Position numbers and translations under genes: made by a program. 64,000 bases of DNA from Amycolatopsis australiensis (lineage in GTDB: Bacteria; Actinomycetota; Actinomycetes; Mycobacteriales; Pseudonocardiaceae). The stretch is taken from NCBI RefSeq assembly GCF_900119165.1, contig NZ_FPJG01000006.1, positions 7,292,001-7,356,000 on the forward strand. Direction: 5' to 3'. The notes below the pieces were generated by a model that saw only the letters and a program-made list of their open reading frames with translations, made no database searches and had not been told where the DNA came from. This document shows, one piece after another, positions 58,751 through 64,000 of this stretch; within the stretch, counting starts at the first letter, position 1; each line of letters starts with the position of its first letter.

Positions 58751-60036
58751 CAGCAGATCTTCCCGTCCCTGGCGGTGAGCCGCCCGCGCAGCAGCGTGGC
58801 GGTCACCACGCCGGGCAGCCGCATTCCCTCGTACGGGGTGTTGGCCGCGATGCTGGCCAGCTCCGCGCCGCGGACCGTCCACCCGGCGTCCGGGTCGACG
58901 AGCGTCAGGTTCGCCGGCTCCCCCACCGCGATCGGACGGCCCTGGCCGGGCAGGTTGCCGATCTCGGCGGGCCGTTCGCTCATGACGCGGGCGACACCGC
59001 GCCAGTCCAGCAGCCCGGTGCGGACCATCGTCTCGGTGACGATGGACAGTGCCGTCTGCAGGCCGAGCATGCCCGGCCGGGCCGCGCTCCACTCGGTGTC
59101 CTTGTCCTGGACGGCGTGCGGCGCGTGGTCGGTCGCGACGCAGTCGATGACACCTTCGGCCAGGGCCGCGCGCAGCTTTTCGGCGTCGGACTCCGTGCGC
59201 AGCGGCGGGTTCACCTTGTTCACCGGGTCGTAGGTGGCCAGGCGCTCGTCGGTGAGCAGCAGGTGGTGGGGCGTGACCTCGGCCGACACCTTCGTGCCGC
59301 GGTCCTTGGCCCAGCGCAGCACGTCCGCCGTGCCCGCCGTCGAGACGTGGCAGACGTGCAGCCGCGCGTTCGCGTGCCGGGCCAGGAGGCAGTCGCGCGC
59401 CACGATGGACTCCTCCGCCGCGGCGGGCCAGCCGGTGTAGCCGAGGCGGGCCGCGCGCTCGCCCTCGTGGGCCTGCGCGCCGACGGTCAGCCGCGGCTCC
59501 TCCGCGTGCTGCGCGATGACGGCGTCCAGTGCGGTCGAGTACTCCAGCGCCCGGCGCATCAGCAGCGGGTCGCCGACGCAGAGGCCGTCGTCGGAGAACA
59601 CCGTGACCCTGGCCTGCGAGTTCGCCATCGTGCCGAGTTCGGCGAGCTTCTCGCCCTTGAGCCCGACGGTGACCGCGCCGACCGGGTGGACGTCGACCAG
59701 GCCGACCTCCTGCCCGCGCCGCCACACGTGCTCGACGACCACGGAGTTGTCGGCGACCGGGTCGGTGTTGGCCATGGCGAACACGGCGGTGTAGCCGCCG
59801 AGCGCCGCCGCGGCCGAGCCGGTCTCGATCGTCTCGGTGTCCTCGCGGCCGGGTTCGCGCAGGTGGGTGTGCAGGTCGACGAAGCCGGGGAGCAGCACCT
59901 GCCCGTTCGCTTCGATGACTTCGGCGTCTTCGGGAACCTGGACCGTGCCGATCGCGGTGATCACCCCGTCCTCGACGAGGACGTCGACCGGGTCACCCTC
60001 GCCGTAGGGGCGGGCGGCCTTGATCACGGTGCTCAC
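58750..60036 (-). CDS. pyrC: Dihydroorotase
   Basis: 428 residues. Amidohydrolase-superfamily metal site HTHLREPG near residue 60, NTDP substrate segment, further zinc-binding His residues, and VATDHAPH near residue 305. Closes N-carbamoyl-aspartate to dihydroorotate. GTG 60036 overlaps the pyrB stop (GTGA). The next gene starts within its stop (TGATG). Confidence 0.97.
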   Translation of the reverse strand: MSTVIKAARPYGEGDPVDVLVEDGVITAIGTVQVPEDAEVIEANGQVLLPGFVDLHTHLREPGREDTETIETGSAAAALGGYTAVFAMANTDPVADNSVVVEHVWRRGQEVGLVDVHPVGAVTVGLKGEKLAELGTMANSQARVTVFSDDGLCVGDPLLMRRALEYSTALDAVIAQHAEEPRLTVGAQAHEGERAARLGYTGWPAAAEESIVARDCLLARHANARLHVCHVSTAGTADVLRWAKDRGTKVSAEVTPHHLLLTDERLATYDPVNKVNPPLRTESDAEKLRAALAEGVIDCVATDHAPHAVQDKDTEWSAARPGMLGLQTALSIVTETMVRTGLLDWRGVARVMSERPAEIGNLPGQGRPIAVGEPANLTLVDPDAGWTVRGAELASIAANTPYEGMRLPGVVTATLLRGRLTARDGKIC

Positions 60037-60965
60037 GCGGCGGCTCCTTCGCTGGCCAGGAGGTGGTAGAGGACCGCCATCCGGACGTGGACGCCGTTGC
60101 GGACCTGTTCGGTGATGGCCGAAGCCGGGGAGTCGGCGACCGCGCTCGCGATCTCCATCCCGCGCAGCATCGGGCCGGGGTGCAGGACGACCGCGTGGTC
60201 CGGCAGCAGCTTCTGCCGCCGTTCCGAGAGGCCGTACGCGATCGAGTACTCGCGGGCGCTCGGGAAGAACCCGCCGTGCATCCGCTCCGCCTGGACGCGC
60301 AGCATCATGACCGCGTCGACCGCGGGCAGCTCGGCGTCCAGGTCGTGCGAGACGGTGACCGGCAGGCTTTCGACGCCGTAGGGCAGCAGCGTCGGCGGCG
60401 CGACGAGCACCACCTCCGCGCCGAGGGCCGAGAGCAGGTGGATGTTCGAGCGGGCGACGCGGCTGTGCAGGACGTCCCCGACGATGGCGATCCGGCGGTC
60501 CTTGAGCGAGCCGAGGCGTTCCCGCAGCGTGGCCGCGTCGAGCAGTGCCTGGGTCGGGTGCTCGTGGGTGCCGTCGCCGGCGTTGACCACCGACGTGCCG
60601 GGCTCGGCCAGCCACTCCGAGAGGCGCTGGGCGGCGCCACTGGCGGGGTGCCGGACGATCACGCAGTCGGCGCCCGCGGCGGCCAGCGTCAGGGCCGTGT
60701 CACGCAGGGATTCGCCCTTGTTGACCGAGGAGCTGGACGCGGAGACGTTGATCACGTCCGCGCTCATCCACTTCCCGGCGATCTCGAACGACACCCGGGT
60801 GCGGGTCGAGTTCTCGTAGAACAGGGTGATCACCGTGCGGCCGCGCAGCGTCGGCAGCTTCTTGACCTCGCGGCCGAGCAGGGTGTGCTTCAGCTCGTCG
60901 GCGGTGTCCAGCACGGCCGTGGCGACCGCGGGGTCCAGGCCGTCGGTGGCGAGCAGGTGCTTCAC
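60033..60965 (-). CDS. pyrB: Aspartate carbamoyltransferase catalytic subunit
   Basis: 310 residues. The carbamoyl-phosphate-binding [13 protein letters not shown] and the [10 protein letters not shown] segment define the family. Carbamoylates aspartate, the first committed pyrimidine step. Starts with GTG 60965 overlapping the pyrR stop by four bases. No pyrI regulatory subunit gene is present. Confidence 0.97.
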   Translation of the reverse strand: MKHLLATDGLDPAVATAVLDTADELKHTLLGREVKKLPTLRGRTVITLFYENSTRTRVSFEIAGKWMSADVINVSASSSSVNKGESLRDTALTLAAAGADCVIVRHPASGAAQRLSEWLAEPGTSVVNAGDGTHEHPTQALLDAATLRERLGSLKDRRIAIVGDVLHSRVARSNIHLLSALGAEVVLVAPPTLLPYGVESLPVTVSHDLDAELPAVDAVMMLRVQAERMHGGFFPSAREYSIAYGLSERRQKLLPDHAVVLHPGPMLRGMEIASAVADSPASAITEQVRNGVHVRMAVLYHLLASEGAAA

Positions 60966-61561
60966 GAGTCCTCTCCAGGGGCATCGGCTGGGCGCAGCAG
61001 CACCGCGTCGCGGCCGTCGATCTCGGCGAGCAGGACGGACACGCCCTCGGCACGGGCGGTCGGGATGTTCTTGCCCACGTAGTCGGCGCGGATCGGCAGC
61101 TCGCGGTGCCCGCGGTCGACGAGCACGGCCAGCTGCACCGCGCGGGGGCGGCCGTGATCACGGAGGGCATCGAGAGCGGCCCGGATCGTGCGGCCGGAGA
61201 ACAGCACGTCGTCGACCAGGATCACGACCCGGTCGTCGATGCCGCCGGCGGGCAGCTGCGTCTGCTCGAGCGCGCGCGGCGGGCGGCGGCGCAGGTCGTC
61301 CCGGTAGAGGGTGACGTCGAGGGCGCCGGTCGGCGGCCGGACCCCGGAGAACTCGCCGATCTTGTCGGCCAGGCGGACGGCGAGCGGCGTGCCCCGGGAC
61401 GGGATGCCGAGCAACACGGGCGGGGTAGTGCGCTCCGCACCGTTCGCGGTCTTTTCGATGACCTGATGGGCCATTCGGGCGATCGTGCGCGCGACATCGC
61501 CGGCCGACAGGAGCTCGCGCTCCCCGGCCGAACCAGCCGCGCCACGTGGACGTGACGACAA
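60962..61561 (-). CDS. pyrR: Pyrimidine operon regulator/uracil phosphoribosyltransferase PyrR
   Basis: 199 residues from TTG 61561. The PRPP-binding loop [20 protein letters not shown] is diagnostic. PyrR is an RNA-binding regulator that senses UMP/UTP. The TTG start is chosen because GGAAGGAG lies six bases upstream, and the protein then begins [10 protein letters not shown] as in relatives; an upstream GTG at 61636 would put the regulatory hairpin inside the gene. A PyrR-type RNA hairpin overlaps the ribosome site, so PyrR probably represses its own translation and, through coupling, the whole operon. Confidence 0.95.
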   Translation of the reverse strand: MSSRPRGAAGSAGERELLSAGDVARTIARMAHQVIEKTANGAERTTPPVLLGIPSRGTPLAVRLADKIGEFSGVRPPTGALDVTLYRDDLRRRPPRALEQTQLPAGGIDDRVVILVDDVLFSGRTIRAALDALRDHGRPRAVQLAVLVDRGHRELPIRADYVGKNIPTARAEGVSVLLAEIDGRDAVLLRPADAPGEDS

Positions 61562-61567
61562 ACCGGA

Positions 61568-61592
61568 CTCCTTCCCCGCCTCGCCGGACGGG
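61568..61592 (-). promoter_or_regulatory. PyrR-binding hairpin and ribosome-binding site in the pyrR leader
   Basis: On the minus strand CCCG (61592-61589) pairs with CGGG (61578-61575), exposing the loop TCCGGCGAGG. TCCGGCGAGGC fits the PyrR RNA consensus UCCNGNGAGGY at every fixed position. The hairpin runs straight into the Shine-Dalgarno sequence GGAAGGAG (61575-61568). PyrR binding would cover the ribosome site, consistent with translational repression as described in mycobacteria rather than attenuation; no terminator hairpin is seen here. Confidence 0.85.
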
Positions 61593-61701
61593 TCCTTAAA
61601 GGACGTCTGTTCCCCTGCTGGTCGGGGCTTTCGCACCGACAGTAGCAGGCACTTTGCTCAGTCTTCCGGGTGGTGTGGCGTGATTCGCGGCAAGCTCCTG
61701 C

Positions 61702-61757
61702 TTGACCTGGTGACAACAATGCGTAACCATTACTCTGAGTATTCGACTCAGCGAGTC
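61702..61757 (+). promoter_or_regulatory. bldD promoter with two inverted repeats (BldD-box-like)
   Basis: TTGACC at 61702-61707 and a TAACCAT -10-like element near 61724-61730 are followed by ATTACTCTGAGTATT (61729-61743), matching the BldD box nTnACnC(A/T)GnGTnAn with one mismatch. A second inverted repeat, GACTC-AGC-GAGTC, lies at 61745-61757. The first box overlaps the -10 region, so BldD probably represses its own gene, as known in Streptomyces. Confidence 0.8.
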
Positions 61758-61810
61758 CCCTGGACCGGTCATCCACGGCCGGTCGGGGGTGAAGAACGGA
61801 GAACGACCAG

Positions 61811-62299
61811 ATGGGCGATTACGCCAAGGCGCTCGGGGCCAAGCTCCGCGGGATCCGCCAGCAGCAGGGTCTGTCCCTGCACGGGGTCGAGCAGAAGTCC
61901 GGTGGGCGCTGGAAGGCCGTCGTCGTCGGCTCGTACGAGCGTGGCGACCGTGCCGTCACCGTCCAGAAGCTGGCCGAGCTGGCCGACTTCTACGGCGTGC
62001 CGGTGGTCGAGCTGCTGCCCGAGGGCCGGGTCCCCTCCGGCGCGGAGCCCGCCACCAAGATCGTGATCAACCTGGAGCGCCTGCAGCAGCTGCCGGCCGA
62101 GAAGGTGGGCCCCCTCGCCCGCTACGCCGCGACCATCCAGAGCCAGCGCGGCGACTACAACGGCAAGGTGCTCTCGATCCGGACCGAGGACCTGCGGTCC
62201 CTGGCCATCATCTACGACATGACCCCGGGCGAGCTGACCGAGCAGCTCATCGACTGGGGCGTCCTGCCCCCGGAGGCGCGTCCTTCCAAGGAAGACTGA
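61811..62299 (+). CDS. bldD: Developmental regulator BldD, cyclic-di-GMP-responsive
   Basis: 162 residues. The N-terminal Xre-type helix-turn-helix (about 5-75) contains LRGIRQQQGLSLHGVEQKS and VVGSYERGDRAVTVQKL. The C-terminal domain contains RGD then eight residues then RTED, the two-part cyclic-di-GMP-binding signature RxD-X8-RxxD. It should therefore dimerize on tetrameric c-di-GMP and repress developmental genes during growth. It is divergent from pyrR, and its own promoter carries BldD-like boxes. Convergent with nusB. Confidence 0.97.
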   Translation: MGDYAKALGAKLRGIRQQQGLSLHGVEQKSGGRWKAVVVGSYERGDRAVTVQKLAELADFYGVPVVELLPEGRVPSGAEPATKIVINLERLQQLPAEKVGPLARYAATIQSQRGDYNGKVLSIRTEDLRSLAIIYDMTPGELTEQLIDWGVLPPEARPSKED

Positions 62300-62308
62300 T
62301 CGGCCGAT

Positions 62309-62386
62309 GTGCTGCACCGACGAGGTGAGCGTTCCCCGGTGGGGCACCGGAGACGCTCACTGACTCGTCGGGGGGCCTCGCAGCAC
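62309..62386. terminator. Bidirectional terminator between bldD and nusB
   Basis: A long imperfect hairpin has four stacked stems: GTGCTGC/GCAGCAC outermost, CGACGAG/CTCGTCG, TGAGCGT/ACGCTCA, and CCGGTG/CACCGG innermost with a GGG loop. It occupies nearly the whole gap between the convergent genes. Confidence 0.85.
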
Positions 62387-62404
62387 CCGGGGTGGATCTT
62401 CCGT

Positions 62405-62860
62405 TCAGAGCACCGCGCGCAGGCGGTCGGCGATCGTGCCGATCCGGCCCAGCACGCCGTTGACGAACCGCGGCGAATCGTCCGTGGACAGTTCCTTCGC
62501 CAGGCCGACGGCCTCGTCGATCGCGACCGGGTCCGGCACGTCTTCGGCCCACAGCAGCTCGTAGACCCCGACCCGCAGCACCGCGAGGTCGACCTTCGGC
62601 ATCCGCTCCAGCGTCCAGCCCTGCGCGTGCTCGGCGAGCAGCTCGTCGATCTGCGCCTTCCGGCCGGTCACGCCCTCGACCAGGCTGATCGTGTAGTCCG
62701 CGATCGGGTCGACGTCCGTCGCGCCGACCCGGTCGGCCAGCAGCGTCACCGCGTCGGTGTCGCGCTGCGCGGCCTCGTACAGCATTTCCACCGCCCGGCG
62801 GCGCGCCTGCCTGCGGCTGATCGCGCCGCCGCGGTTCGGGTGGGGTTTCGACGTCGGCAT
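62405..62860 (-). CDS. nusB: Transcription antitermination factor NusB
   Basis: 151 residues. Helical RNA-binding protein of rRNA antitermination complexes. The RRQARRRAVEMLYEAAQRD start and the DDSPRFVNGVLGRI end are typical of NusB. The ATG overlaps the efp stop (TGATG), so it is coupled to efp, the usual actinobacterial arrangement. Confidence 0.97.
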   Translation of the reverse strand: MPTSKPHPNRGGAISRRQARRRAVEMLYEAAQRDTDAVTLLADRVGATDVDPIADYTISLVEGVTGRKAQIDELLAEHAQGWTLERMPKVDLAVLRVGVYELLWAEDVPDPVAIDEAVGLAKELSTDDSPRFVNGVLGRIGTIADRLRAVL

Positions 62861-63423
62861 CAGCTGGAGACGCGGCCCAGGTAACGGCCGTCGCGCGTGT
62901 CGACCTTGATCTTCTCGCCGGTGGACAGGAACAGCGGGACCTGGATCTCCGCGCCCGTCTCCAGCGTCGCCGGCTTGGTGCCGCCGGTGGAGCGGTCGCC
63001 CTGCAGGCCCGGGTCGGTGTGCTGGATGACCAGCTCGACCGACGTCGGCAGCTCGACGTACAGCGGCTCGTTTTCGTGCACCGCGACCTGGACCTCGGTG
63101 TTCTCGAGCATGTAGTTGGCGTTGTCGCCGACGACCTCGGCCGGGACCGTGATCTGGTCGTAGGTGTCGCCGTCCATGAACACGAAGTCCTGGCCCTCCT
63201 TGTAGAGGTAGGTCATGTTCCGGCGGTCCACCGTGGCCGTGTCGACCTTCGTGCCCGCGTTGAACGTCTTGTCGACCACCTTGCCGGTGAGCACGTGCTT
63301 GAGCGTCGTGCGCACGAAGGCACCGCCCTTGCCCGGCTTGACGTGCTGGAACGCGGTGACGGTCCACAGCTGGCCGTCCAGGTTGAGGACGAGCCCGTTC
63401 TTCAGGTCGTTGGTCGTGGCCAC
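62860..63423 (-). CDS. efp: Elongation factor P
   Basis: 187 residues, three-domain beta protein that helps ribosomes through proline stretches. The N-terminal KOW-like part holds the tip segment [11 protein letters not shown] with the Lys that occupies the modification position. ATG 63423. The M24 peptidase gene lies 45 bases upstream, and nusB follows directly. Confidence 0.97.
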   Translation of the reverse strand: MATTNDLKNGLVLNLDGQLWTVTAFQHVKPGKGGAFVRTTLKHVLTGKVVDKTFNAGTKVDTATVDRRNMTYLYKEGQDFVFMDGDTYDQITVPAEVVGDNANYMLENTEVQVAVHENEPLYVELPTSVELVIQHTDPGLQGDRSTGGTKPATLETGAEIQVPLFLSTGEKIKVDTRDGRYLGRVSS

Positions 63424-63468
63424 GAGCTTGCAGTCTCCTGTGTCGATCTTCGGTGTTCGGGGCCGCCG

Positions 63469-64000
63469 TCAGACGACCACGAGGTTCTTGGTGCTCAGGG
63501 TGAGGAGCTCGGGCTCCCCGGCCCGCACGACGAGCGTGTCCTCGATGCGCACGCCACCGCGCCCCGCGAGGTACACGCCGGGCTCGACGGTGACCGCCAT
63601 ACCGGCGGACAGTGTACCGGCGCCCGTCGCGGCCAGGCTCGGTGCCTCGTGGATCTGCAGGCCGACGCCGTGCCCGAGCCCGTGCGCGAAGTGCTCGCCG
63701 TGGCCGGCGTCCGCGATCACCGTCCGCGCCGCGGCGTCCACTGCGGACACTTCGGCCCCGGGCGCGACGGCGCGGGTGCCCGCCGCCTGGGCGGCGTGCA
63801 CGAGGTCGTACACCTCGCGCTGCCAGCCGGCGGGCTCGCCGATGACGAAGGTGCGCGTCATGTCGGAGTGGTAGCCGTCGACGGTCGCGCCGAAGTCCAG
63901 CTTGACGAAGTCACCCCGCTTGAGCTCGGCGTGCGTGGGCCGGTGGTGCGGGATGGCCGAGTGCGGGCCGGCGGCGACGATGGAGGCGAAGCTGGGCTCG
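63469..64000 (-). CDS. M24-family Xaa-Pro aminopeptidase, C-terminal part (start beyond window)
   Basis: The frame is open to the right edge; about 177 C-terminal residues are present. Metal-binding motifs of the pita-bread fold are visible: KLDFGATVDGYHSDMTRT (two Asp), HGLGHGVGLQIHE (His) and VTVEPGVYL plus GVRIEDT (two Glu). It removes N-terminal residues ahead of proline. In Actinobacteria this gene precedes efp and nusB, as here. Confidence 0.92.
   Translation of the reverse strand, partial: EPSFASIVAAGPHSAIPHHRPTHAELKRGDFVKLDFGATVDGYHSDMTRTFVIGEPAGWQREVYDLVHAAQAAGTRAVAPGAEVSAVDAAARTVIADAGHGEHFAHGLGHGVGLQIHEAPSLAATGAGTLSAGMAVTVEPGVYLAGRGGVRIEDTLVVRAGEPELLTLSTKNLVVV

Noticed and set aside
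60962..61636. GTG 61636 as the pyrR start
   Set aside because: It would place the PyrR hairpin and a strong ribosome site inside the coding region; TTG 61561 has proper spacing.

Overview
The window is very GC-rich chromosomal DNA from a filamentous actinomycete. The gene set (BldD, actinobacterial integration host factor mIHF, a PriA-like protein without ATPase motifs, and the order pyrR-pyrB-pyrC-orf-carA-carB-pyrF-mihF-gmk-rpoZ-coaBC-metK-priA) fits Actinobacteria. NRPS style, codon use and recurring TCCACAGTGGA palindromes suggest Pseudonocardiaceae, perhaps Amycolatopsis; that genus call is inference.

Bases 1-29.5 kb hold the upstream part of a nonribosomal peptide synthetase (NRPS) cluster, all on the minus strand: a PBP/beta-lactamase-type serine hydrolase, then a 5857-residue synthetase (A-T, three C-A-T-E modules, C-A-T), then a second synthetase (C-A-T, C-A(Thr)-T-E, C-A-T, C...) that runs off the left edge. 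The second synthetase carries a one-base frameshift in the condensation domain of its second module. Binding-pocket residues suggest a product beginning Val / D-Val / D-(Val or Ile) / D-(Val or Ile) / Val / X / D-Thr / X. No thioesterase domain is present in the window, and the serine hydrolase resembles stand-alone SurE-type peptide cyclases.

Bases 29.5-39.6 kb are metabolic accessory genes. A LacI regulator is divergent from an MFS transporter-hyuA-hyuB operon across a perfect 20-bp palindrome. Downstream are an endonuclease/exonuclease/phosphatase-family protein and a secreted GH11 xylanase with two carbohydrate-binding modules.

Bases 37.4-46.9 kb are a patchwork of regulators, oxidoreductases and decayed genes: an AraC/VOC chimera, an SDR gene with three frameshifts, and IS630, TetR-like and sigma-factor-like remnants. 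Intact units are an SDR/LysR pair with a palindromic LysR-type box, a TetR/hydrolase-DUF6817 pair with two palindromic operators, and a GlxA-type regulator beside an NADPH:quinone-type oxidoreductase whose C-terminus is frameshifted.

Bases 46.9-64 kb are conserved housekeeping DNA. They hold priA, metK, the coaBC-rpoZ-gmk-mihF cluster and the pyrimidine operon pyrF-carB-carA-orf-pyrC-pyrB-pyrR, whose reading frames overlap by 1-4 bases throughout. The pyrR leader contains a hairpin matching the PyrR RNA-binding consensus next to the ribosome-binding site. Divergent bldD has inverted repeats resembling BldD boxes in its own promoter. Convergent nusB-efp and a partial M24 peptidase gene end the window.
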